A stretch of 64,000 nt of DNA from assembly GCA_038373865.1 (NCBI GenBank), contig JAXGGA010004681.1, positions 21,586 to 85,585 of the forward strand. The letters are read 5' to 3'. The notes beneath the pieces are model-generated. The model was not told the origin of the DNA. It saw only the letters and a list, made by a program, of their open reading frames with translations, and ran no database searches. Each line of letters opens with the position of its first letter. Position 1 is the first letter of the stretch. The position numbers and the translations under genes were made by a program. Source of the DNA: Uloborus plumipes. Its lineage: Eukaryota; Arthropoda; Arachnida; Araneae; Uloboridae. Shown one piece after another: positions 12,214 through 24,265 of this stretch.

Positions 12214-12902
12214 CATTAGGATTACCATGCTAAGGAACCGCATGGCGCGGGAAGGAATGCGGATGCTCCCAATAATGGTATGGTGTGGTAACATGGAATA
12301 CCTGGTCAGGTCTCTGAAATGAGGGTCTAAAGAAAATTCGAAATTATTTTGCCTCCCCCTCCCCCTATCCAAGTAAAAGTCTTGCCTATGCTTGTCATTG
12401 AATGTATAACTTGGTAGATAGAAAGCAGTTTTCAGATGCACTTCAAGTTACGCTGCAAATGAAAATATTTCTGTGAAAAAAAAAATGGAGAAGATTAAGT
12501 GGGAGCAAATAGCTGTTGATCAATTTTATAATTGATGCGCTAGCCGACTCCGGAGAGCATATATTGAGCTCTGCTGCATAAAGTTTAATTTGTAAAAAAT
12601 TCCTAAATAAGATTTTTATGCAAATTGAACCGTGCTTAAAGTTATGCAACTAATTTGCGTCGTTTAGAATCAAAAACAATTGAGTTTATTTCTCAAAATC
12701 TATAGTTACACCTTCGGAACTATGGATCTGAAGAGGTTTTGATTTAAAACCCTTCTTAAATATTCACTTTTCATTAGCGATGGTGCGAAGCGGGGTTTTG
12801 CCGAAGTGCCGAATACCGAATCGGCCGAATAATATTCGGCTGCTGAACATATTGAAGTTTTAACTTTGAATAATGCATTATAAATGCATAAAATATGATA
12901 TT

Positions 12903-13960
12903 ACTAGCTGCGTGGCCCGGCGTTGCACGGGCTGTAATGTAGTGAAGGCAGTTTGAGAAAACTACTCGCCACCAAGGCAGCTCGCCTTTAAAGTAATGAG
13001 AAAAGTTTAAACAGTTTACTCGCCGTCAAGGCGGCTCGCCTTTACAGTAGCGAGGAAAGTTTCAATAAACTACTCGCCGCCAAGGCGGCTCGCCTTTACA
13101 GTACCAAGGAAAAGTTTAATAAACTACTCCCCGCTAAAGCGGCTCGCTAAAAAGCTTTCCTGCATCAAAGAATCAATCGAATTATTTGCACATGCTTCCT
13201 CAAAAGTAAAGACGATGTCAAGTAGCGCATACTTAGCACTCTCCCTAAATAACAAATAAAATTCCTTTCCAAAAAAAAATTATTTCCAAACTGCTTTCTT
13301 CTAAAATTAATTGCAAAATTCTAAACGAAAAAGTTCTTTTAATATTTGGATCGCAGCCAAAAAAAGCCCCTTCTAAAAACAGCAATTGCAATTTTATTTA
13401 AAAACACATTTTCAAAATGGCACCAGAGAAAAAATATGTCATTAATAATTAGAATAAAAACAATTGTTAGAACTTTGTTATAACACGCATTCAAAATGAC
13501 AATGGAAAAAAATAACACTCTTTCATTTTAAAAAGTTTAATTTAATTAACGTTTTAATTTAAAATCGCAACGGAAAGAAATAAATATCTTGGAATTTTAA
13601 ATAGTTCAATAATTTAATTAACGTTTTAATTCAAAATGGCAACGGTAGGAAATAAATATCTTGGAATTTTAAACAGTTCAATAATTTAATTAACGTTTTT
13701 ATTCAAATGGCAACGGTAAGAAATAAATGTCTTGGACGTTTAATCATTTTTTAGGCTTAATCGCTTTAAACTTGACTACTTATTAATTGATATCTTCGCT
13801 AATTAAAATCGTATAATCATATAGATTGAAACTAATGAAGCCTGAAAAATTACCTATCTATCGGTACCTGGTTCGACTTTCAGTTCATTGGCGTTCAGGA
13901 GAAATAAGCGTGACATAGAAAGATAGAAAGATAGTTAGATACTCAGTTTTTAATATAAGT
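12903..13960. repeat. Composite interspersed repeat with two internal tandem arrays
   Basis: It starts with 'ctagctgcgtggcccggcgt', a head sequence I recall as a recurrent repeat head in arthropod genomes but cannot assign to a class. Array 1 (about 12955-13160) has four ~57-bp units with 'actcgccgccaaggcggctcgcctt'-like cores. Array 2 (about 13535-13740) has three ~76-bp units containing 'ttaattaacgtttt' and 'ggcaacggtaagaaataaat'. A GATA-like tail ('tagaaagatagaaagatag') lies near 13918. No reverse transcriptase was found. Confidence 0.6.
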
Positions 13961-14061
13961 AGATACTCCATGTGTTTTAATATTCACAGTGTTACACAAC
14001 AGTGTGTCTCAGTTGTCTCAGTTTTAAATTAATGTCACTAATTAAGGTATTTGTCTTTGTT

Positions 14062-14356
14062 TTCCATTGGTAGTACCAGAAAAGAAGACATTTCTAGTTT
14101 TTTCATTGAAATCAGTAGTATGAGCATTATTTGGAATATAAAAAGCATGTTCAACAGCTATAAGCTGGTGTTTATGATAAAACCAACTGATATGATCAAG
14201 TATTAAATTGCTGGTAGTACCAGAAAAGCAGACAGGTTTTTTCTTTTTTCTTTTTTGTAAATAAGCAATATGAAACATTATTTGGAATATAAAAAACATG
14301 TACAACAGTTAAGTTGATGCTTATAATAAAACCAACTGATATGATCAAATATTAAA
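14062..14356 (+). repeat. Two-unit tandem duplication, ~150 bp period
   Basis: The block from 'ggtagtaccagaaaag' through 'gcattatttggaatataaaa' and 'aaaccaactgatatgatcaa' to 'tattaaat' occurs twice in a row. The units begin near 14069 and 14213. No coding significance is apparent. Confidence 0.75.
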
Positions 14357-14519
14357 TCATAGAATAATTTAACTAGAAATTAGCTGCTATTTACACTACA
14401 TCGTAATATTGTGTGTGTAACATAAGTCCAAATATTCTTAATTTAAAAATTTTAAAGCTGAATTTGTTAGAGTCATGCACAGGTATTCTTCCAAACTTAT
14501 CATTCAGTATTTATATTTT

Positions 14520-14650
14520 CAATAAAATATTTTTCTCTTTTTCGCACTTTTTGCTGTTTTTTACTGCCCTGTATTTCGTACAATTTTCATTGAAATTGGA
14601 AATGTTGAGGTCAAGAAGGGGATTGACCTGACATACGGAATTCCCTAATG
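14520..14650 (+). repeat. Direct repeat flanking a hairpin, left copy
   Basis: The run 'ctttttgctgttttttac..ccttgtattccgtacaa' followed by a 'gaggtca' segment recurs at about 15205-15390. The large inverted repeat at 14982-15176 lies between the two copies. This may be one older element duplicated or interrupted by the hairpin. Confidence 0.5.
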
Positions 14651-14981
14651 TAAAACATATTAACATTACAAATTTTTCTTGAGTACCTTGCCATTGCGGT
14701 ACCAGCCTAAATTTTGGTGTGGGGGGAAGAATAGTGCTACAGCTGTTTTTTTTTTTTTTTTTTTGAAGAAGAAATTCTAAGGGGGCGTGTTTTGAGATAT
14801 TCAAGATCAAAAGTTTTGGTCAGTTACCTCGAAACTTAAACCTGTCGTAAGAAAGTCATGTTATATATCAGTAGAAAGCTTCATATTTTAGCTTTACAAT
14901 GGTTTTCGAATTTTTATTTTACTGCAATTGGGAGCGAAGTTGCAGTCATTTAAAGTTTACAAATAACTTTGTGCTTTTGAT

Positions 14982-15176
14982 GTAGAGAAAATTACCACGT
15001 TAAGAAGGCACAAATAAGAAGGGATACTGCAGACACGTGTTTCGACGTTACAATGAACGCCTTTTTCAAAGCAAAAAAATTATTTGCCTTGAAAAAGGCG
15101 TTCCTTGTAACGCCGAAACACGTGTCTGCAGTATCCCTGCTTATTTGTGCCTTCTTAACGTTGTAATTTTCTTTAC
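14982..15176. mobile_element. Foldback (hairpin) element, ~90-bp arms
   Basis: The left arm (14982 to about 15077) and the right arm (about 15088-15176) are near-perfect reverse complements separated by about a dozen A/T bases. Diagnostic core segments are GACACGTGTTTCG on the left and CGAAACACGTGTC on the right. As RNA this would fold into a long stem. It looks like a palindromic MITE; no target duplication was identified. Confidence 0.8.
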
Positions 15177-15390
15177 AGTCATTTGTATGTAAAAAAAAAT
15201 TGTTTTTTTTTTTCACTCTTTTTGCTGTTTTTTTTACAACCTTGTATTCCGTACAAGTTTTAAAATAAAAATCTAAAAATTCACAAGAATACTTAGCTCG
15301 TCATATACGTCCCTTACACCAAATTTTGTGAAAATCGAAAATGGTGAGGTCACGAATGTGATTGATCAAACGTGGAATAGCCCATATAAA

Positions 15391-17325
15391 AATGGATTAA
15401 AAGTTCCAGAAATTAACTTTTATCATTTATAAACAAGTAAATAAATAAATAAAATAAAATAAAATAAAATTAACAAAAAAAAATGTTTCTATGATGACAG
15501 GTAGAATTAGTTTGTTGAAATTAGTTTTTACACTAGATTTGAGTAGTTCACGTAACAGAAGACAGGTTACGTTTGTTCACAGATTGTGCGAACTTCCCAA
15601 CAACCGCAAGTACTAGCGTAATCCTTCACTCTTTCAATTTGCTCGTGTATTTATTATCATTCACTCTACTTCCTCCTCCACGCAAAGCTCTTTTCAAAAC
15701 AATAATTTCACAAAACATTAAAACTGACTGATGAATGACAACTATCTCATTAATTGAGTTTTATTTATTTTTTTATTTTTTAAAGCAATCACAATTGCTT
15801 ATTGTTTTCACTTGACGGTTGCATGGCGTTGTATATTTTGAGTGCCCATGCGCATGGGATAGCACATGAATGGCGGCGTGGGAATTAAATCTATGGTTCT
15901 TCATCCATTTTCCTCGGAACGGACATTATATATACCTCACCTTCTCGATTTAATGCATTTTCCTCTTTACACAAAAACAATATCAAGCATCTAGCACATA
16001 ACACCTAGCCCCCAACCTCTGGCATTATTTTGACTTTCCTCAATTTTTTAAATTACTTACTAGTAATGCACCGCTGGGCAAATCGGCTGATTACCGATTA
16101 ATCGGCTTTTGATAATCTGCCGAGCCGACGATCAGGATAATCATATCTTTAATGCTACAAATTTCGCCATTACTATTTTGGTTTTCTTTCTTTTGGAATT
16201 CCAAATTTAGGAAAAGTTACTAATTTATTTTTGAGAGAAGAATTATCCTATTTGTAACAAAATAACTTCAAAATTTCATCCAATTTTCTGAACCAATTTT
16301 CCTATTGTTGTAAGTAAAATTACATCAACACCTAACATAATTAACAGACTGTTAATTATGAGAACTAGACATAAAATTAAGAAATAAATAGGGCGAGGAT
16401 GTGGTGATCATCTTAATTTAAAAGTTTTCGCATTCCAATTTAAAAGTTCAGGAATTTAATTATTCCCAAGTGTCACATGAATATCAGCTATGAATTTTAT
16501 TTTTTAACATTCCATTTAGTTTTACTCACTGTATGAACTATTCGTTTTGTTTTTATACTGTGCACTTTCCTACTACATGTTATAGTAAGCATTGCAAAAA
16601 ATTACATTTTTTTACTCTTAATAAAGTTAGTCTTACAATAGTGTAAGAATGAAAAAGTGATTAATTAGTAGCAATTCTCCCTATTTTTGTGGGTTCCCCT
16701 CACCCCTTTGAAATTCGTTACGAAAATTTGAAGGAGGATGTGTAAGGGATACAATTCCAAATGTTTGTCCCTGCTAGGATAAATTGTGAATTCCGCACTA
16801 AAAACAGCTTTTTAAAATACCAGTATTTCTCCTGTTGAAGAAAAAAAAATCTGTTATAATTTTACCATTCCTAAGGCTCGGAGATGTTGAGAATCGCTGT
16901 TCTGAAAAGCTTTACGGAATTTGTTTGCGTCGGAGAGGGAGAGCCGTTAGATAAACAAGACCTTCCACGCCTGTTTCCCTGTTTGCATAATCCTCCGGCG
17001 ATCCCTGCGTGTACGGATTGAAAATATAAAGGACTGCATTCATGAAATACATGGAAAGATGGTTTATTATTTTTTAGTTTCATTAATGCTTACCAGAACA
17101 CCAAGTCGCCAAACAGATTCCAGGGATAGCCAGTTTTTGCATAATGCAGTTTTTCTTTCTTTATTTATTTTGAGTTAATTAATTAACTTAATTATATGCT
17201 TATTTACTTTTATTTTTATTTTTGAAGCAATGTTGAAAAGTTTAATGGTATTTCGTCCAAAACATTGGTTTTACCAACTGCCGTCTTAACTGTTTCCAAT
17301 AGATAAAAAATCTGGTATGGACCCC
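15391..17325. other. AT-rich DNA, no gene recognised
   Basis: An (AAATA)n run lies near 15440-15470. A stretch at 16068-16145 with repeated CGATTA / ATCGGC words looks like a worn hAT end similar to 29694-29780. Nothing else could be supported. Confidence 0.35.
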
Positions 17326-18098
17326 ACACTACTTCCTTTTACGTGTAAATTTCTTAGTAGATGCCTTAAGTGTTAAAATAGTGCTTGGACTCAGCAAGAC
17401 AACAATTCAAACATTTAAACCCCTAGTTTGTCACGAAACAAGGCAAAATTGTTTTACAATGATTCATTTTCTAAATATCGTCGATTTTAACATCATTCAG
17501 TGGTTTTTTCCCCAAATATGGCCAATAGTGCCAATTTGAACCCAAATTCAAAAAATATTTTTTTTCGCCAAATTTGTCGCTAACTTGGCGACATGTTGCC
17601 AAGTTGGCGTCAAACACTTGACAACCAAAAGCTTGGCTCTATATCGCCAAGTGGTCGTGCCAATTCATATCCCTTAAGGCATTGAAATTAACATTGATTT
17701 ACCCCAAAAAGGGGTAAAACACTCCTTTGGAAACATTCGAATGCAACTACAAGGGGAGGTGCACAACTAGACCCCCCTCAAAGCCTCAGAGCCTACACAC
17801 CAAACTAAAAACTTCTACGGCATATAATTTTTGAGTTATGTGACATACACACGCACATACAAACATACATACATACTCATATACATACGTCACGAGAAAA
17901 CTCATCGTAATTAACTCGGGGGTGGTTGAAAATAATTTTTTGGTTTGTTACATGTTGGTAGGTACATAAGTACGTGCTGACAGTTCCAAAAACTATTCAG
18001 CATTCATTCGGAGGTAAGCGAAACCAAAATTTAGACCCTAATTTGAGAGAATATTTTTTCGCGATCACAATACTTCCTTTACTACGTAAAAGGAAGTA
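17326..18098. mobile_element. Putative MITE with TACTTCCTTTTACG ends
   Basis: The left end (about 17330) reads TACTTCCTTTTACGTG. The right end, on the minus strand, reads TACTTCCTTTTACGTAGTAA and is itself a palindrome at its tip. The interior contains 'cgccaag' repeats near 17570-17650 and an (ACAT/CATA) simple-repeat stretch at 17848-17890. No coding region or clear target duplication was found. Confidence 0.55.
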
Positions 18099-18193
18099 AA
18101 AACAGTGTGCATTTAGGAGAAAGCAACGAACATAATGAGCTCCTGTGCACTGAATATGCGAGAGACGATAACTTTTTCTTTCCACTCCTGTGC

Positions 18194-18511
18194 TGTCTGA
18201 TCTTCTTAGGTAAAACCTTCCGCGCAGTTACGCATGCGTCAGGTTTTCTCTGATCTTACCAAAATAGGGGTGTTAGGTAAGATAACAGTAAGGGGAAGAA
18301 TAATAAAAAGCACTTTGAACCGTATTAAACAACGTGGTACAATGCTAGTTTCAAATACATAGTTTAGTTGAATATGTCAAAAGGATATAGCAAATGCAAG
18401 TTTTAAATTAGAAACTTCGGAAAGTTATCACCCACAACCCATCTATCAATTTTGTTCGCGAGTGCTAGGCGCGGTCTTCATGGACGGACAGTACTACCCG
18501 CTTCTGTCATC
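18194..18511 (+). repeat. Dispersed repeat, copy 1
   Basis: It starts TGTCTGATCTTCTTAGG and ends near 'gacggacagtac'. It matches the reverse complement of 37541-37862 along its whole length with scattered differences. The class is unknown; no TIRs are apparent. Confidence 0.7.
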
Positions 18512-20874
18512 ATAAACTGGTTTACAGTAGAGTCCCTGTATAGAAGCGCAAAGCTTCTTTTTCGGGACTCTAGTTTACAGGACTGTTTTACGTGCTTTCG
18601 AGCGATGCATCTTACAGAAACCAATAATACTACCTGCAAGTTTTGTTGTTAGGTATCAATGTATCTAAAATGGGGAGGAGACAAGATCATAATGGAAAAT
18701 GACAGAAACTGGTGCAAATTTCAGTGCTGACTGAAGTGATGTCATCATTTGGTGACTATTTAGTGAGATCTACTGCCAAGATTTTGGTAAACAAGCTTGG
18801 AACAAAATCTGACATTTGAAATTTTGTATCAGTTTGGGGAAATTGAAGACATTTAGCGAGATTCCCAAAGAATCAGCTACTTCGGCTTACAAAAAACTAC
18901 AGGTGTAATTACAAAAATTTTTATAATCAATCGCAGGTTTTATTTTTCTTCTTTACACATATTTCGTATGGTTTTTGTCCAATTTCAGGTGTTATACGTT
19001 GACAAAAATGTCCCCTTTTTTTTAATTTAAATTTACTATTCTCTGTTCCCTAAGTTTACCATATTTCTATAAAAGTAGGAAATTGTTCACACAAAAAGTT
19101 ATGCATTCAAAAATTATACTTTCTTCTGTTTTTGTAAAATAATGGATTATTTGATAAGGTTTCAAGGAAGTGATCACTTCCTTGAAAGCTCCACCTTGAA
19201 GGGTCCACATCAGGTTTTTAATTATTGAATTTGTTTCATTAGTTCAGATTTCTTGCGATTTGAAATGAGTGATATTTCTTTAGGTTAAAAATTACAGTTG
19301 TAATGATTTATTTTGCCCCCGGATAAATGTAATATATCGCTTTTTAGAATATTTTTTCTTTTCAAAATGGCTATTCTATTAATCGGGTTCGACTGTAAGT
19401 CCCTCTGGCACTGCCGCTGCTTGTTAAACTGTCTGCGATTATCGCTTTAAGCAATGCTTTTAGATATGTTAAATGCATGAAGTTTTTAATTTTTTCGGTT
19501 GAATAATATGCGCATTATTAATGATCAATTAAAGTAAATCTCCTTAATTCTTACTTAAAATATTACTACACCAATCATAAGAAGCATGACAAAACTGTTT
19601 TTGTACGCTGAACTCAGATCACGTGTATCGTAATTTAGAATACTCAAACTCAAAACGCTTTTGTATGCTTTTAATGCATGGAAAATATTACAGCAAAAGT
19701 ATTAGTTTCATCAAATGATTCCCAAAATATTGTACACGGAATAAATGGTCATGTTTTTAATTAAGTGCCTTGTTACAGAAAAATAAAATAAAAAAGCTTT
19801 AATTAGTTTAGTTTTCGCAATCAAAGATTAAAGTTTGGGAGCATTTTTATGTATTCATTTGTTTATTCAATTTTATTTTTCCTCATATAGAATTTTTAAG
19901 TTTTGCAGATGATTACTTTATCTTTCTAAAAGTTATGGTTTTGAATAAAAAACAGACTTATTTTTTAGATTTCCCTTTCATGATAAATATCATTTCAGTA
20001 ATTTAATGTTGATCCTAACACTTGAACTCAACAAAATTTTAAAATTGAATGTCCCAATTAGAGTTTTTAGCTTAAGAAACAACTGTTTTCTCAAAAATTT
20101 AAGTAAAGCTAATTTATAATTTTTTCACATAGGAAATGTTACGAAACAGTAACTACTCCAACAGATTTATGCATTGGCACAGTGCCAAAATTCTGTCAGT
20201 GAGAAAAACTTAATTATAGATGCAAAACATAATGTGAGTTTAACTGCCGCAATTACCGAAAATTGATTTATGAGAGACATTTTACCATCATTAATTTAAC
20301 CATTCTTGACAGAAGAAAGCCGCATAATTAAACAGTGGCACAGCCGTTCAGTCAGTAAATCTTGATCTCAATCTTGGAAGGGGAAAAAAACGAAGTTTAG
20401 TTATATAACGTAGCTAGTTTTTGGTAAATATATTTTTCCCAATATTTTTAATTGCTTTTTTTTTTTTCAAAGAACGATTAAAAAGTAGCGCGCGAAACAG
20501 TAACGTTTTATTACCTGCTATTGTTCCAAAGTTCTTTTTAATTCATACGTTTAAGCAGAGGTACCTAACATGGCCACACAAATCGCCATGGGAATTTTTA
20601 GGCAGAGTTTTAGAGAGGCTTAGTATTTCGGGGCACATTTGCGCCGAATTTCATTTACATAAATGATTACATTTAAATTCAATTCTTCTTGTGTCATATT
20701 GGTATTAAGGTAAGTTTGCAATTTTCTCAGTACGGAAAGCAAATAATCTACTATACATGCCACCAGTATAGTTAAAATCAGAGAACGGCAAAAATAGTAA
20801 AACTTTCGGAGTCGGAAAAAATAATTAACTTTTAGAAAAACTAAATTTCAGAGGGTATGAAAAAAATTCGTTGT
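18512..20874. other. AT-rich DNA with one perfect palindrome
   Basis: No exon or transposon end was recognised. The only structural feature is the 28-nt palindrome at 19160-19187, listed separately. Confidence 0.35.
19160..19187. repeat. Perfect 28-nt palindrome centred on GATC
   Basis: TTTCAAGGAAGTGA is followed directly by its reverse complement, with no loop. Its function is unknown. Confidence 0.8.
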
Positions 20875-20876
20875 CA

Positions 20877-21738
20877 TATATGTCAATCCATGAGATATAG
20901 GACATAGACATCAAAATATGAAACTTACTTTGTAATAATATGTTATATGTCATTTTATTCACAAGAAAGCATAGTTTCCTAATTCAAAGTGTAAAATATC
21001 CTAATTTTCTAAGCAATGTACTGAAGAAATACAGAGCTCAAGTCACAGATGATTATAAGGATTTAGTGGAGCTAAAATACCTGAAGAAAGACTGGGAGGT
21101 GTGGGTATTCTGGTGAAGTTTCATGGGAAAACGTAGCTCAAAGAATTTGAAAGCTTCCAAGTCCACAGTAATCAATTGAAGAGGATATCTAATCAAATGA
21201 GCTAACCGGAGAACCTTTCGGCTCATATGTCCATCATTTGACTTTATATATGACGGAAAAATAAATTAAAATAGCCGTTTACTCATTTTCAGCAACATAT
21301 ATATTGAAAATAGTCAGACGTGTAACGACCGTAACCACTTTTGTAACGACCGTAACCGCAATCAAAAATTCATAAAAATTCATTTTTCAACAAAAATGCT
21401 GAGTTCTTTTTATGAAATCATGCCTGATTAATAGAGTAATTATTATAAAAATCCAGAATATCATACGTGCAATAGATTCACAGAAAAGTGCCAGTGTTTC
21501 ATAGCACTCAAAAAACTACGTCTTTTTTTTTTTTTTGTAACGACCGTAACCAAACATTTTCGAGATTTTTCTACAACTTCCACTAATAATTTCGAACTAA
21601 CGCTTGGTGATAATCATGTTGGGTGAGAGCTTTATCATTCCCTATTTTCATTAGAACTTTAAAAGCATTTATGCATAAGATATGAACAGCTGAAGTTGTG
21701 TGAATGTAACGACCGTAACCATATGGATTGGCCCATAT
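20877..21738. mobile_element. Tc1/pogo-type non-autonomous element, family E (TGTAACGACCGTAACC repeats)
   Basis: The proposed ends are TATATGTCAATCCAT on the left and, on the minus strand, TATGGGCCAATCCAT on the right, both next to TA. Four copies of TGTAACGACCGTAACC lie at 21321-21336, 21342-21357, 21536-21551 and 21705-21720, all in one orientation and all in the right half. On the minus strand the motif reads GGTTACGGTCGTTACA, matching 12 of 16 positions of the family A motif next door. The left boundary is the weakest part of this call. Confidence 0.55.
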
Positions 21739-21883
21739 GTCTTCTAAAAGACAGTCATTCAGAAAGAACTAGTTGCTAAAGTAATCTTTTTAGTCGGCTG
21801 AGCTACCTGGCGCCAAGGATTGGTCGAACCCTGGTAAAGGAGAAATATTTAACTACCTCTGGAATTAATCTACACCATGTGTA

Positions 21884-23205
21884 GGGGAGACTGGGGACGG
21901 TTGTGACAATTTTCTTTTGCTCCCCTATAAATCCCTTAGTAATGCCTGTGAGCTGGTTTAAAGTTGTACATTTGCCTGCTTATAAATACTAAAATTTTCT
22001 CCCTAAATACAATAGTTAACTCACAGGACCAAATTAAACAAAAAAGGAAAAAATGTCACAACCGACCCCACCCCAGGGGCGATTGTGACAGTGCTTGGGG
22101 TCGGTTGTGACAAGTTCAAAAATACAGAAAAACAGTCTAGATCACTTTTAATTTCAAGTAATATTAAACGTAATTCAACATAACCTTCATCTAGGAAAGT
22201 TTAACACTTAACAAAGTGTCTCGTTCAGTTGAAGTAGCCTTATACCAAGTTTTGCAACAATATCAGGTATTTGGAATTTCGTAACGTCTGTTTAGGCAAC
22301 ATTATGCGCATCCTGTGAGTCATAGCCGTGTCTGTTCATAACAACTCTCAAGTATCAAAGAAAGATTCCAGGCATTCATTTGTTTTATTGAAGCTTGCTT
22401 TATTGAAGCTCTTGCTTTATTGAAGCTCTTGAAAGGCTAGTTGCATGAGCTATACGAACAGACGTGAAAAATTTCTATTCATAAATGAACGAGACCATTT
22501 CTCAGTAGCTATTTTACTCTCATGTCTGCTTTCAGCTTATACGTAAGCTCAAAAGCACTATATTATGAGCCATATAACCAATGCACACGTTGTTTTCATT
22601 GTGACAGTGCCGGCCGGCTCCATCGCGTTTACGAATGAATGTTTCGTAGCAAAGACTTACGATTAATGTTGCATTTCCAAAGCTGTCCGAAAGAAAAAAG
22701 AGTTTAACTTCTTTATAAGCTTCTTTATATTTCATTAGGTCACACTGCCCTATTTCTGTCTTCTTCAAGCGTATTATGGACATCAAATAGGATAAAAACA
22801 TGCTTTACTCTTGTCACAACCGTCCCCAAGCAATTTGTCACAACCGACCCCAACCCACTACTTTTGAAAACAGCAATCACCATGGCAATACAAAATAGCC
22901 TACATAAAAAGTAATCACTGCTATTTCACTATTAAGGTTCACTACTAAAGGGGGAAAACTTTCATTTCTCTATCTGTACCCATTCAACAGGAATAACTAA
23001 AAGAAATCGAACAAAAAAACTTACTTTTGACTGTTAAAAAGTAACCAACCCCTCTGCTAGCTTTAATGTCACTCGATGGCTACCGCAATGCTTTGACAAA
23101 CATGCTGATACTCTCTCTCTTTACTTGAACCAGGTATTAATTATGGTTTAGCTAATATGACGACTGTCACAACCGCCCCGTGTCACAACCGTCCCCAGTC
23201 TCCCC
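21884..23205. mobile_element. Tc1/pogo-type non-autonomous element, family A (GGGGtCGGTTGTGACA repeats)
   Basis: The element is bounded by TA (21882-21883 and 23206-23207). The left TIR begins GGGGAGACTGGGGACGGTTG and the right one is its exact reverse complement. Eight copies of the 15-16 nt motif GGGG(A/T)CGGTTGTGACA are present: 21893, 22076 and 22097 forward; 22054, 22812, 22836, 23165 and 23181 reverse (start positions). The copies cluster within ~230 bp of the left end and ~400 bp of the right end, and all right-side copies point inward. The centre has no transposase. Confidence 0.85.
22380..22433 (+). repeat. Short tandem repeat of a CTTTATTGAAGCTcttg unit
   Basis: Three near-identical adjacent copies of a ~17-nt unit lie inside the family A element. 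Confidence 0.7.
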
Positions 23206-24035
23206 TATTAAAGTTAAAAGGGAGTACTAAATATCCTACAAATTGAATGATGGAACTTTTTAACTCGAAAACAGGATACATCATGACATTTCCATATAAA
23301 CTTAATACTTTTGAGTGAAAATCATTCTTATAAAATTATCATATTGTACTAGAACGTTTAGTAGTTGTTTTCTTTTTACATGCAAAACTATTATAGGACA
23401 CTTCAACAAAATATGATCCATAGAAACCTTAAAATATGATTTCCTATAACAATTATAGAGATTCACCTCTGTCATCATCAGGGCGACACGAGAGGCCACA
23501 TAAGCCTGGTCAAAAACTAGGGAATCTGCCCTTTAAGGGGGAGAGGCGCAGATTTTTGAAATTAAAAGCAGATCCAAATTGCTCGCAAATGACTCGTTAG
23601 TTTATGTGAAAATTTGATGCAGTAGAACGCTACTTTATTTGTTCCTTCATTTTTCTTGAAATGAAAAAAATAAAAATAAACCGACGGAACCCTACACACT
23701 AATTCAGTCAAAGACTGTTTGCCAGAGACTGACGTTATTGACAGAAGGGGAAAAATTCAGTTGTGCACAAAAAAAAAAAAAAGTCAACTAATGAAATCGT
23801 GTTTGATTCATATTTATCTAAATGTTTTAGCACATTTCTTGCCGTTGTTTTGACCGTTCAACCATTTTATATAAAAAACCAAAAGATTAGATGAAATCAT
23901 TACACCTGACATCAATCAAACTCTGTTTCTCTACAATTGAAGTTATTGAAAGACTGGAAGACGTGCATGAATGCGAAAAAAGTTATGAACGCATGAATGC
24001 GAGTTTAAAGTTAGCTCATGCAATCATGCTTCATG

Positions 24036-24265
24036 CAATGGCACCCCAGCTTAACTTTTTGGGAGGGCAAAAATTCTGAGTTCGCTGAATGGAGCTCCAA
24101 ATTTTGAGGAATGTACACATAAATGCATGCAATGAAATGGAACAGTTGGAAATTTGAAAAGTTCAATCATGTCCCAAATTCGCCAAATCGTCAGACAAAA
24201 TTTCGAGTAAGGAAATTTTTGGAGGGTCACTGAGGCCTCCCGTTACCTCCCATCGGACGCTAGTG
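24036..24265. mobile_element. hAT MITE, 230 bp
   Basis: The left end is CAATGGCACCCCAGC and the right end, on the minus strand, is CACTAGCGTCCGATGGGAGG. The target duplications GCTTCATG (24028-24035) and GCTTCATA (24266-24273) match at 7 of 8. The body, including 'aaggaaatttttggagg', resembles 45232-45452. Confidence 0.65.

Noticed and set aside
12031..12441. 136-codon minus-strand ORF
   Set aside because: It covers a purine tract at the end of a hAT MITE and continues into unique DNA; poly-Phe/Leu composition is typical of spurious frames over A-runs.
22532..22801. 89-codon ORF in the centre of the family A element as a transposase
   Set aside because: It has no helix-turn-helix or DDE motif, its length is far too short, and the reading is not shared with the family B protein.
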